DNA from: Bacteroidales bacterium | Lineage (GTDB): Bacteria; Bacteroidota; Bacteroidia; Bacteroidales; Paludibacteraceae | DNA length: 5,805 nt | Direction: 5' to 3' | NCBI GenBank assembly: GCA_900769035.1 | Contig: CAAGFD010000033.1 | Location: forward strand, 1 to 5,805 | Shown: positions 1 through 5,728 of the stretch, piece after piece | How the letters are laid out: each line of letters opens with the position of its first letter | Numbering within the stretch: the first letter of the stretch is position 1 | Made by a program: the position numbers and the translations under genes | Notes under the pieces: generated by a model | Database searches by the model: none | What the model saw: the letters and a program-made list of their open reading frames with translations, nothing else | Told to the model about the DNA's origin: nothing

Positions 1-497
1 GGCTCGTCGCAGAAGAGGTATTTCGGGTTTAGGGCGATGGCACGTGCAATGGCAACGCGCTTTTGCATACCGCCACTAATCTCTCCGGGGAAGAGGTTAA
101 ACTTATCGGAAGTAAGGTTTACTCTGTTCAAGCAAAAGGCGGCTCTATCTTCTTTTTGTTTGACCGTCATATCCTTAGCAAACATTCTAAGGGGAAACAT
201 GACGTTTTCGAGCACGGATAGTGAGTCGAAAAGAGCGGAGCCTTGAAAGAGCATACCCACTTCACGGCGCAGCATTTTCACTTCGGAAAGGCGCATTTTA
301 GTAAGAATTCTACCATCGTAAGAGACCACACCTTGCTCGGGACGAAAAAGACCGATAATACACTTCATCAGCACCGTTTTTCCGGAACCGCTCTGACCGA
401 TAATTTGATTTACTTTACCGGTATAGAATTGAGCGGAGACATCTTTCAGTACGGGTTTGCCATCGAAAGACTTATATATATTATTGACCTCTATCAT
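1..497 (-). CDS. mlaF: MlaF-like ABC transporter ATP-binding protein (3' part cut by window edge)
   Basis: ATPase subunit expected to drive an MCE-type (Mla) phospholipid transporter at the inner membrane, working with the MlaE permease encoded just upstream. The 165 complete codons present show Walker A GQSGSGKT (residues 34–41), the Q-loop FQGSALFDSLSVLENV (84–99), the ABC signature as ISGGMQKR (140–147) and the start of Walker B, YLFCDEP (160–166), where the window ends. The D-loop and H-loop regions are therefore missing only because of the edge, not because the gene is broken. The signature ISGGM in place of the usual LSGGQ is typical of the MlaF subfamily and supports a lipid rather than a nutrient role. 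The ATG at 497 lies one base after the TAA of mlaE, so the two are almost certainly co-translated; no separate Shine-Dalgarno sequence is visible. Family assignment is firm; the substrate is inferred from family and neighbour. Confidence 0.93.
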   Translation of the reverse strand, partial: MIEVNNIYKSFDGKPVLKDVSAQFYTGKVNQIIGQSGSGKTVLMKCIIGLFRPEQGVVSYDGRILTKMRLSEVKMLRREVGMLFQGSALFDSLSVLENVMFPLRMFAKDMTVKQKEDRAAFCLNRVNLTSDKFNLFPGEISGGMQKRVAIARAIALNPKYLFCDE

Positions 498-498
498 A

Positions 499-1245
499 TT
501 AAGTAAGCATTATTTTGGTTAAAACGATATCGGCAAGGAGGATAATGATACTGCTGTTTACAACGGCATGTGTACTTGCACGACCAACAGCTATGGCGCC
601 TCCGAAAGCGTAATAACCGTAATACGATGAAACGGAAGCGATGATAAACCCGAAGAAGACGGATTTAATAACGCTATATGTAAAATAGAAAGGGATAAAG
701 GCGTATTGAATACCGTATACGTAATCACTCATAGTGATAAGGTCGGTAAATTGAGCAACACCGGCACCGCCGAGAAGACCGAAGCCTACGCAAAAAATAA
801 CGAGGATAGGCATAAATACCACGAGGGCAATAATTTTAGGCAGGATAAGGTAGTTGGCGGAGTTTACACCCATTATTTCCATAGCGTCTATTTGCTCTGA
901 CACGCGCATTGAGCCGATTTCGGAGGCGATATTAGAGCCCACTTTACCGGCAAGGAGCAGAGACATGATAGTGGATGAGAACTCAAGCAGATAGGTATCT
1001 CTGAGCATGAGACCCGTAGTATATCTTGGCAAAAAAGGGTTTTCGGTATTGAGTACTACCTGCATAGTCATAATCACGCCCATAAATACGGAGATGATAA
1101 GGATGATGCCGATAGAGTCGGTACCTAATTTTTCTATTTCTTTAGGCACTTGTTTGAGGAGCATTTTGACGTTATCGGTACGTGAGAAAGTTTTTCTCAT
1201 CAAAATGCAATATTCACCGACTTGATGTAAAAATTTTTTGAACAT
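499..1245 (-). CDS. mlaE: MlaE-like ABC transporter permease (MCE lipid transport)
   Basis: Inner-membrane permease of the MlaE family, 248 residues, close to the usual family length. An amphipathic N-terminus (MFKKFLHQVGEY) leads to hydrophobic segments at about 44–64, 85–105, 133–158, 175–205 and 228–245. The family core is clear: AGKVGSNIASEIGSMRVSEQ at 99–118, continuing into IDAMEIMGV at 119–127, and GRASTHAVV at 221–229 followed by the last helix with LLADIVLT. The frame stays open upstream to an ATG at 1350, but I chose 1245: homologues begin with a motif like MFKKFL, the extra 35 residues would run through a terminator hairpin, and a promoter -7 element sits at 1276–1269, downstream of the 1350 codon. 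The gene is followed after one base by the mlaF start. In E. coli the homologue works with MlaF, MlaB and the MCE protein MlaD in moving phospholipids between membranes; no mlaD is visible in this window. Confidence 0.93.
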   Translation of the reverse strand: MFKKFLHQVGEYCILMRKTFSRTDNVKMLLKQVPKEIEKLGTDSIGIILIISVFMGVIMTMQVVLNTENPFLPRYTTGLMLRDTYLLEFSSTIMSLLLAGKVGSNIASEIGSMRVSEQIDAMEIMGVNSANYLILPKIIALVVFMPILVIFCVGFGLLGGAGVAQFTDLITMSDYVYGIQYAFIPFYFTYSVIKSVFFGFIIASVSSYYGYYAFGGAIAVGRASTHAVVNSSIIILLADIVLTKIMLT

Positions 1246-1268
1246 ATAAGCAAAAAATAATAAGTGCA

Positions 1269-1276
1269 CAAAGATA
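1269..1276 (-). promoter_or_regulatory. Bacteroidota-type -7 promoter element of mlaEF
   Basis: On the minus strand this reads TATCTTTG, a full match to the TAnnTTTG -7 consensus used by the primary sigma factor of Bacteroidota. It lies 23 bases before the mlaE ATG, which would give a leader of only about 15–20 bases, with no Shine-Dalgarno sequence in it. A good TTG/TTTG -33 partner at the usual 19–21 base spacing is not present; the region holds T-runs and a nine-base A-run (1281–1289 as T on the plus strand). The element's position also decides the mlaE start. Confidence 0.6.
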
Positions 1277-1294
1277 CACATTTTTTTTTGAATA

Positions 1295-1332
1295 AAAAAC
1301 GAGGAAGACAAATAAATGTCCACCTCGTTTTT
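1295..1332 (-). terminator. Likely bidirectional intrinsic terminator after the exb operon
   Basis: A perfect 10-bp inverted repeat, AAAAACGAGG (1295–1304) and CCTCGTTTTT (1323–1332), encloses a second 4-bp stem GACA/TGTC (1307–1310 with 1317–1320) and a six-base loop; a 2x2 internal mismatch lies between. Read in the direction of the genes it ends in a run of six T, and it has a five-T run in the other direction. It lies about 130 bases after the stop of the second exbD and just upstream of the mlaE promoter, so it most likely separates the two transcripts. The 1333–1461 stretch between stop and hairpin holds no gene that I can support and would be an A+T-rich 3' untranslated region. Confidence 0.72.
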
Positions 1333-1461
1333 ATTTGATTTACAGCACATTAAAAAGCATGTCTTAAATAAGAGGGATAAAACCCGAATTATAGCGAGAT
1401 AAAACCGCGCCTAAAAAGTAAAAATAAGACAAAGCAACAATATGCCGACAAAAGAATTCAA

Positions 1462-1932
1462 TTAGTAAGAAGTACGTTGTACAGCTGCATAATTGATTTT
1501 AAGAGCTTGAGCGCGTCTTAAAGCTTGTTTGATATCGGTAATAATACCCATTTTAGTCTCTTTATCAGCTTTGATAGAAACGGTAAGTAAGCCTTGTTCG
1601 TTTTCTTTCATGGCATTACGTTCGTTTTCGATAAACATTTCGATTTCGTTCAATTCTGCGAAAGAGTCGTCAAGTTGGATACGAGTTTCTTTACCGTATT
1701 GCTTTTGGAATTCAGGTCTTGGTTCACCGACATAGATGTAGCGAACGAGAGATTTCTTCTCCAACTTTTGAAGTTCGGTAGCTTCAGGAACACGGATATT
1801 AACCTTATAAGTAACCTCTTTGATAGAGGTAGAAACCATGAAGAAGAACAATAACATGAAGATGATATCAGGCAAAGAAGCCGTAGAGACGGCAGGAACT
1901 GATTTTTTCTCTTGTTTTCTAATTTTAGCCAT
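1462..1932 (-). CDS. exbD: ExbD/TolR-family biopolymer transport protein (second, shorter copy)
   Basis: Single-pass inner-membrane subunit of an ExbB/ExbD-type proton-driven motor, 156 residues. A basic cytoplasmic N-terminus (MAKIRKQEKK) precedes one helix at about 20–37, SLPDIIFMLLFFFMVSTS, whose Asp22 matches the conserved, proton-accepting aspartate of ExbD. The remainder is a periplasmic domain: an early β-strand region (KVNIRVPEATEL), a charged middle (about 55–110) and a final β-α-β part with LLTVSIKADKETKMGIITDI and a closing NYAAVQRT strand, the layout expected of the ExbD/TolR fold. It differs from the upstream ExbD by a Pro rather than Ala before the key Asp and by lacking the long helical C-terminus. 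Its ATG shares one base with the upstream stop (TAATG), so translation is probably coupled. It is the last gene before the terminator near 1300. Confidence 0.93.
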   Translation of the reverse strand: MAKIRKQEKKSVPAVSTASLPDIIFMLLFFFMVSTSIKEVTYKVNIRVPEATELQKLEKKSLVRYIYVGEPRPEFQKQYGKETRIQLDDSFAELNEIEMFIENERNAMKENEQGLLTVSIKADKETKMGIITDIKQALRRAQALKINYAAVQRTSY

Positions 1933-1946
1933 TATTTATTTCCTCC
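1930..1946 (-). promoter_or_regulatory. Shine-Dalgarno sequence and TAATG stop/start overlap between the two exbD genes
   Basis: On the minus strand GGAGGA (1946–1941) lies eight bases before the ATG at 1932 of the second exbD. The same six bases encode two glycines near the C-terminus (NYGGNK) of the first ExbD. The upstream TAA and the ATG share one A. A strong ribosome binding site is unusual among the genes here, which otherwise have A-rich leaders, so it both fixes this start and suggests that a fixed yield of the second ExbD relative to the first matters. Confidence 0.7.
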
Positions 1947-2525
1947 ATAATTTTTAGGTTCAGCCTCTGAGATTTTTTGAGGGTACAAATCCTGAACAGC
2001 TAACTGTTGATCTTCTGTAAGCTCGGCATAAGGTTTTCCGAATCTTTTTTTGGAGAATTCCTCACGGATTTCGTTATAAGCGGCAACTAATTCGTTTTGG
2101 ACTTCCAGATATTTTTGGTACTCAGTACCACGGTCGTTCTGCAAAGAGATAACGTGGTTTTTAGTAACCTCATAAGTTTCGGTTTTACCGTCGATTTCCA
2201 CATCAACGGGAACGATTTCCGGCAATGAAGATTCACGAGCTTCGTTAAGGATAAATTCTTTGGCGCGATCTTTTAATTCTCTAACGTCGAGAGGTTCACC
2301 CTGCACCATGAGTTGGTTATTGGAGTTGATAAGGATGACGAGGATATTACGTTTATTAACCTCAACATCTTTCTTCTCCATATTAGGTGGAAGAGGTGGT
2401 GGCAGACGACGAGAAAGACCCTTGTCTACTGACATAGTGGTAGTAACAAGGAAGAAAATCAAAAGCAAGAAAGCTATATCCGCCATAGAACTTGCATTAA
2501 TTTCTTGAACTTTTCTTTTTGCCAT
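1932..2525 (-). CDS. exbD: ExbD/TolR-family biopolymer transport protein (first, longer copy)
   Basis: Single-pass ExbD-type subunit of the proton-driven motor, 197 residues, clearly longer than the roughly 140 residues of E. coli ExbD. The N-terminus MAKRKVQEINASSMAD leads into a helix at about 14–31 (MADIAFLLLIFFLVTTTM); Asp16 is the conserved proton-pathway aspartate. After a proline-rich turn (RRLPPPLPPNM, 39–49) comes the periplasmic domain with strand NILVILINSNNQLMVQGEPL, a helix (RELKDRAKEFIL), a charged insert at about 95–122 and strand HVISLQND. The last 60 or so residues (EYQKYLEVQNELVAAYNEIR onward, then Tyr/Lys/Glu-rich sequence) form a predicted helical extension absent from the classical protein. 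It sits between the unknown 4-TM gene (36-base gap with a hairpin) and the second exbD (1-base overlap). Role in energising TonB- or TolA-like transport is family knowledge; the use of the extension is unknown. Confidence 0.93.
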   Translation of the reverse strand: MAKRKVQEINASSMADIAFLLLIFFLVTTTMSVDKGLSRRLPPPLPPNMEKKDVEVNKRNILVILINSNNQLMVQGEPLDVRELKDRAKEFILNEARESSLPEIVPVDVEIDGKTETYEVTKNHVISLQNDRGTEYQKYLEVQNELVAAYNEIREEFSKKRFGKPYAELTEDQQLAVQDLYPQKISEAEPKNYGGNK

Positions 2526-2539
2526 ACTATTTAATTTTC

Positions 2540-2555
2540 AGTGCTAAGAAGCACT
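2540..2555 (-). promoter_or_regulatory. Intercistronic hairpin before the first exbD
   Basis: AGTGCTTCTTAGCACT on the minus strand is a perfect 6-bp stem with a four-base TCTT loop, filling nearly half of the 36-base gap between the 4-TM gene and exbD and ending 14 bases before the exbD ATG. No T-run follows, so it is not a typical terminator. It could protect an mRNA end after processing, or tune translation of the ExbD genes relative to ExbB. The structure is seen; the function is inference. Confidence 0.45.
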
Positions 2556-2561
2556 CAATAA

Positions 2562-3035
2562 TTATTTTAATTTAGAGATAATGAAAGTAACCAACATAGA
2601 AAGGATAGTACCGGCAAAAAGGATATAAGCGGTAAAGATGCACATATCAGAAAATTTTGCCATAACACCTTGGTTATCTGTACCTTCATAACCTATGATA
2701 TCCAATTTTTCTTCAGAACCCAAGCTCCAAGAAATAAAGAAGATAGCAGCGAAAACTACTAAGATCACGAGAGTCTTAACAGCTTTCTTAGGCTCATTAA
2801 TAAAAGTTTTTACAAAGCTAACGATAGCGAAACAAAGAGTGAGAACTATAGCGATAGCACCTAAAACGTAAGCCCAATTAATAAATAAATCGGTGTAAGT
2901 AGGTTGATTCCAAGTTTCTCCATTTATTTCCACTTCGTTACCTCCTCCCAAAAAGAAGACCAATGTAATTACCACTGAGAGAGCAGCGAGCAACCACAAA
3001 GAGAGTTTTGGAAGCAAGTTTAATAATTTATTCAT
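2562..3035 (-). CDS. Four-helix membrane protein of unknown function in the exb operon
   Basis: A 157-residue integral membrane protein that I do not recognise as a named family. Four hydrophobic segments are visible at about 11–31, 52–75, 85–105 and 130–153. Between helices 1 and 2 lies a polar loop with EVEINGETWNQPTYTD; between helices 2 and 3 a short basic loop (KTFINEPKKAVK), which by the positive-inside rule should be cytoplasmic; between helices 3 and 4 an acidic loop (SEEKLDIIGYEGTDNQG). This predicts both ends in the cytoplasm and two periplasmic loops. The gene lies 11 bases after exbB and 36 bases before exbD, so it is embedded in the motor operon and probably made with it. To my knowledge a small membrane protein in this position is common in Bacteroidota exb operons. 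An accessory or assembly role for the ExbB/ExbD complex is inferred from position only. Confidence 0.85.
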   Translation of the reverse strand: MNKLLNLLPKLSLWLLAALSVVITLVFFLGGGNEVEINGETWNQPTYTDLFINWAYVLGAIAIVLTLCFAIVSFVKTFINEPKKAVKTLVILVVFAAIFFISWSLGSEEKLDIIGYEGTDNQGVMAKFSDMCIFTAYILFAGTILSMLVTFIISKLK

Positions 3036-3046
3036 AACCGATTAAT

Positions 3047-3859
3047 TTATTTTTTAGAGTGTTTAACAACTATATCAAGAAGAGAGATAGAAGAATCTTC
3101 CATATCATTTACAACGGCTTCGATGCGAGTAAGGATATAGTTATAGAAAATTTGAAGAATGATACCAACGATAAGACCGAGCACTGTAGTAAGGAGGGCC
3201 ACTTTAATACCACCGGCAACGACAGTTGCAGAGATATCACCTGCTTGTTGGATTTTATCGAAAGCTTGAATCATACCGATAACGGTACCCATGAATCCGA
3301 ACATAGGAGCAAGTGCGATAAACAAAGAGATCCAAGAGAGGTTTTTCTCCAAGAGACCTAATTGAACAGAGCCGTAAGAAGCAACTGATTTTTCTACCAC
3401 GTCAACGCCTTCTGAGTAGCGAGAAAGACCTTGATAGAAGATAGAAGCAACAGGGCCACGAGTATTACGGCAAACTTCGAGAGCAGCATCTACACCACCT
3501 TTATTCCAAGCTTCGTCGATACTGTTGAGAAGTTTTTTAGTATTTACAGAAGAGAGGTTGATGTAAATAATACGTTCGATACAGAAAGCCAAACCAAAAA
3601 TCAAACAGAATACTACGAGAGACATAAATTTAGCGTCACCTTCGATGAATTTGGTCTTGAGAGCTTGGTGAATACTTTGCTCTGCAGGAGCTTCTTCTAC
3701 GATTGCAGCTTCTTCTACTACTGGGGCTTCTTCTGAAATTGCTTCATCAGTAGCCTCTGTTTGTTCTACCGGAGTAGCTTCGTCTTGTGCCATAACGTTT
3801 GTAGTCATTCCAAAACCAAGGAATGCCACAATGGTCATCATTGCAAAAATTTTTTTCAT
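3047..3859 (-). CDS. exbB: ExbB/TolQ/MotA-family proton channel protein with signal peptide
   Basis: Channel subunit of the proton-driven ExbB/ExbD motor, 270 residues. A signal peptide (1–24, MKKIFAMM then a hydrophobic core, with VMA before Gln25) is followed by an acidic linker (26–62) built from imperfect six-residue units EEAPVV, EEAAIV, EEAPAE. The family domain follows: helix 1 at about 79–100 (FMSLVVFCLIFGLAFCIERI), a cytoplasmic region at 101–175, helix 2 at about 176–199 with the conserved APMFGFMGTVIGMIQAF, and helix 3 at about 211–240 with ATVVAGGIKVALLTTVLGLI. The helix 2 and 3 motifs are diagnostic of MotA/TolQ/ExbB proteins. The signal peptide makes it longer than E. coli ExbB and resembles other Bacteroidota and some long ExbB proteins. 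First gene of the operon; the leader lacks a Shine-Dalgarno sequence and a -7-like TAACTTTT (3880–3873, one mismatch) lies 13 bases before the ATG, without a clear -33 partner. Whether it serves TonB or Tol-type work cannot be told from sequence alone. Confidence 0.94.
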   Translation of the reverse strand: MKKIFAMMTIVAFLGFGMTTNVMAQDEATPVEQTEATDEAISEEAPVVEEAAIVEEAPAEQSIHQALKTKFIEGDAKFMSLVVFCLIFGLAFCIERIIYINLSSVNTKKLLNSIDEAWNKGGVDAALEVCRNTRGPVASIFYQGLSRYSEGVDVVEKSVASYGSVQLGLLEKNLSWISLFIALAPMFGFMGTVIGMIQAFDKIQQAGDISATVVAGGIKVALLTTVLGLIVGIILQIFYNYILTRIEAVVNDMEDSSISLLDIVVKHSKK

Positions 3860-4159
3860 TTGTGTGTTGTTTAAAAGTTAATATTTATTTTAATTATTTC
3901 ATTGTCCGTGTTATAATTTCAGGCTTTATCGAGGCACTTAAAAAAATATATTAAGCCGGATAAATGCTCTGAAAAAAGCGAATTCGAACGGGCACAATAT
4001 ACCACTCAAATTCGGTTGCAAATTACTAAAAATTAGCGAAACGAAATAAGGAATTTCCGTTTTTTTTCAAAGAAATTACAGTGTTATATAACCGATTGAT
4101 TTTCAATTAATAGAAAAGAAAAAATCTTATTTCAGTAAAATAAAATGAATTATTTGGAG
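3860..4159. other. Gene-free A+T-rich spacer between tatD and exbB
   Basis: I see no reading frame worth calling on either strand in these 300 bases. The stretch should carry the end of the tatD transcript and the start of the exb transcript. Candidate minus-strand promoter elements are weak: TAACTTTT at 3880–3873 and TAATTTG at 4025–4019, each one base off TAnnTTTG. A short palindrome CGAATTCG lies at 3979–3986, and ATTGATTTTCAAT (4095–4107) can form a 5-bp stem. None is strong enough to call a terminator or promoter. A long 5' leader for exbB or a small RNA is possible but not shown. Confidence 0.6.
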
Positions 4160-4921
4160 CTAAATACGGAAAAGTGTCATTGCATTTTCGGTGGTAATTT
4201 TGTCAACAAATTCAGCATCGACCTTGAAAATTGAAGTCAACAAAGAAGATACGTGAACGAGGAAAGCCGGCTCGTTTCTTTTACCGCGGAAAGGTACGGG
4301 ACTGAGAAATGGGGCGTCGGTTTCCAACAAAATATTGTCTAATTTGATATTTTCTATTACGGATGGCAAGTTAGAATTTTTGTACGTTAACACTCCGCCT
4401 ATTCCGACATAGAAACCCAAGGAAACGGCTTTTTTAACCTCCTCTACCCCACCTCCGAAACAATGGAAAACGCCACGAAGACCTCTATTTTTAAATCGGC
4501 TCAATATTTTGAAAGTTTCGGCATATCCCTTTCTAACATGAAGAATAACAGGCAAATCGAGTTCTAAAGCCCACTCCAATTGACGCGTAAGTACCACCTC
4601 TTGCTGCTGAGCATAAGTTTTATCCCAATAGAGGTCTATACCAATTTCACCGACAGCTACATGTTTTCGATTAAAAAGTTCATCTTTAATTACTTTAAGT
4701 TGCTCTTCGAAATCATCATTCACGCTTGTAGGATGTAAACCCATAGCCGTAGAAGTAAAATCGGGATAAAGGTTATGGCAACTGTAAAGTCGCTCGATGG
4801 AGTCGACATCGACATTCGGCAGGATGACGTGGTTCACCCCATTCCGCTTAGCATTTACGACAACGGCATCACGGTCGTCATCGTACTCCTCCATATAGAT
4901 ATGTGTGTGAGTATCAATCAT
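4160..4921 (-). CDS. tatD: TatD-family metal-dependent hydrolase (probable DNase)
   Basis: Soluble cytoplasmic hydrolase with the TIM-barrel amidohydrolase fold, 253 residues, the normal size for TatD proteins. The metal ligands are all in place: DTHTH at 3–7 (His5, His7), GEIGID at 91–96 (Glu92), LPVILHVR (His128), FHCFGG at 152–157 (His153) and ETDAPFLSP at 200–208 (Asp202). GLHPTSV at 61–67 is the usual substrate-side motif. Family members in E. coli and yeast are reported to have 3'-5' exonuclease or DNase activity; that activity here is inferred. The FHCFGGG turn replaces the more common FHCFSG, a mild variation. The ATG at 4921 overlaps the nucleotidyltransferase stop as ATGA, which indicates translational coupling; no functional link between the two is obvious. 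There is no tatABC gene nearby, and TatD is not needed for Tat export. Confidence 0.95.
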   Translation of the reverse strand: MIDTHTHIYMEEYDDDRDAVVVNAKRNGVNHVILPNVDVDSIERLYSCHNLYPDFTSTAMGLHPTSVNDDFEEQLKVIKDELFNRKHVAVGEIGIDLYWDKTYAQQQEVVLTRQLEWALELDLPVILHVRKGYAETFKILSRFKNRGLRGVFHCFGGGVEEVKKAVSLGFYVGIGGVLTYKNSNLPSVIENIKLDNILLETDAPFLSPVPFRGKRNEPAFLVHVSSLLTSIFKVDAEFVDKITTENAMTLFRI

Positions 4922-5655
4922 TTTGTAGCATTTAAAAAGTCAGCAGCTTTAGCGAGAGAATCCGGTTTGCCCACATCCACCATTTTAAAATCGGGTTGGA
5001 CGAGACCGTAAATTTCGAATTTTTCGGCATTATCCAAATAGAAATCTATTATAGAAAATTTATCGGGATAGTTATCCATCAAAGGGTGGACCTCATTACT
5101 CAGCAAATGAATACCGGCGAAAGCCAACTTACGGCAATTCTCGACATTTAAATTTTTAAAAGGAGATTTCACCTCACCGGTAGAGACATTCGTCCACCCA
5201 ACAAGGCGCATATCACCGTTAAAAAGCAAGTAACGCGATGTATTTCTTTCGCTTACAAGGAGAGTGGCAATAGCATTATCACGGTGATTTTCGAGCATAT
5301 AATTAAGCGAAAAATTAGAGATAATGTCCACATTATGAATAAGGAACGGTGCAGAGCCCAATATAGTGCGAGCGTGCTTTACGGCACCGCCGGTATCGCA
5401 GAGCAGAGCACTCTCATCAGAGATAGTGACGTTATTTCTATTTTTCAATACCTCTATGATTTTCTCGGCAAAATGGTGAACGTTGACAACAAAATCGTTA
5501 ATACCCTGAGCCGACAAATTTTCGAGCACTATATCCAAGAGGGTTTTATCATCTACGGTAACAAGAGCCTTAGGGATGCTGTCGGTCAACGGTTTAAGGC
5601 GAGTACCAAGACCCGCGGCAAAAACGAATCCTTTTATATCTTTAGCAGTGAGCAT
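4918..5655 (-). CDS. Sugar-phosphate nucleotidyltransferase (MurU / mannose-1-phosphate guanylyltransferase-like)
   Basis: Cytoplasmic enzyme of the NTP_transferase family, 245 residues, complete. It should join a nucleoside triphosphate and a sugar 1-phosphate to give an NDP-sugar and pyrophosphate. The Rossmann-like start FVFAAGLGTRLKPLTDSIPK (10–29), followed by AL, carries the nucleotide-binding GxGTRL motif and the catalytic Lys29. DTGGAVK (87–93) matches the usual EtGGa loop, IHNVDII (106–112) gives the metal-binding Asp110 in place of the common NGD, and MVDVGKPDSL (225–234) is the C-terminal DxGxP element with a likely second metal ligand, Asp227. There is no C-terminal hexapeptide-repeat domain, so it is not GlmU-like; the compact size fits MurU (UDP-MurNAc recycling) or short GDP-mannose enzymes. 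The true sugar and base are not determined. In Bacteroidota such enzymes often follow a sugar kinase gene, which would lie beyond the right edge. The start region is duplicated upstream (see repeat at 5646–5696). Confidence 0.9.
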   Translation of the reverse strand: MLTAKDIKGFVFAAGLGTRLKPLTDSIPKALVTVDDKTLLDIVLENLSAQGINDFVVNVHHFAEKIIEVLKNRNNVTISDESALLCDTGGAVKHARTILGSAPFLIHNVDIISNFSLNYMLENHRDNAIATLLVSERNTSRYLLFNGDMRLVGWTNVSTGEVKSPFKNLNVENCRKLAFAGIHLLSNEVHPLMDNYPDKFSIIDFYLDNAEKFEIYGLVQPDFKMVDVGKPDSLAKAADFLNATK

Positions 5656-5696
5656 ATCAGCAGTTAATAAAAACAGTGAGCATATCAGCAGTTAAT
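5646..5696. repeat. 23-bp tandem direct repeat with 28-base period spanning the nucleotidyltransferase start
   Basis: Two identical 23-base copies lie at 5646–5668 and 5674–5696, separated by five bases. Each contains, in minus-strand reading, the 13 bases before the start codon, the ATG and the first seven bases after it. The left copy is the working start of the nucleotidyltransferase (ATG at 5655); the right copy places a second ATG at 5683 in the same local context. Because 28 is not a multiple of three, the second ATG is out of frame with the gene. It looks like a recent slip duplication. Confidence 0.88.
5657..5683 (-). other. Eight-codon upstream reading frame ending one base before the nucleotidyltransferase start
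   Basis: The duplicated ATG at 5683 opens the frame M-L-T-V-F-I-N-C and stops at TGA (5659–5657), one base before the real ATG at 5655. Its initiation context is identical over 13 bases to that of the real gene, so a ribosome that uses one could use the other. It may couple, dampen or simply not affect translation of the gene. No codon pattern of a known leader peptide (such as a run of one amino acid) is seen, and expression is unproven. Confidence 0.35.
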
Positions 5697-5728
5697 GAAT
5701 TAGCAGAGAACTACATAATAATAAACGG

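Noticed and set aside
243..506. Plus-strand frame of 87 codons opposite mlaF
   Set aside because: It lies wholly opposite the clear MlaF sequence with Walker A and signature motifs, has no recognisable domain, and is best explained as a shadow.
1246..1350. Upstream extension of the mlaE frame to an ATG at 1350
   Set aside because: The added 35 residues run through a terminator-like hairpin and the promoter -7 element, and they look unlike the start of MlaE homologues, which matches the ATG at 1245.
1361..1430. Distant inverted arms GTCTTA/TAAGAC and a 9-bp direct repeat GATAAAACC (1376–1384, 1398–1406) in the exb 3' region
   Set aside because: The arms are six bases and 58 bases apart, and the direct repeat is short and A-rich; both are expected by chance in such A+T-rich sequence.
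4041..4070. GGAATTTCC followed by eight T on the plus strand as a terminator
   Set aside because: The palindrome leaves a loop too small for a stable stem, and no plus-strand gene ends here.
5284..5667. Plus-strand frame of 127 codons opposite the nucleotidyltransferase
   Set aside because: It mirrors a gene with intact catalytic motifs on the minus strand, and no promoter or family resemblance supports it.
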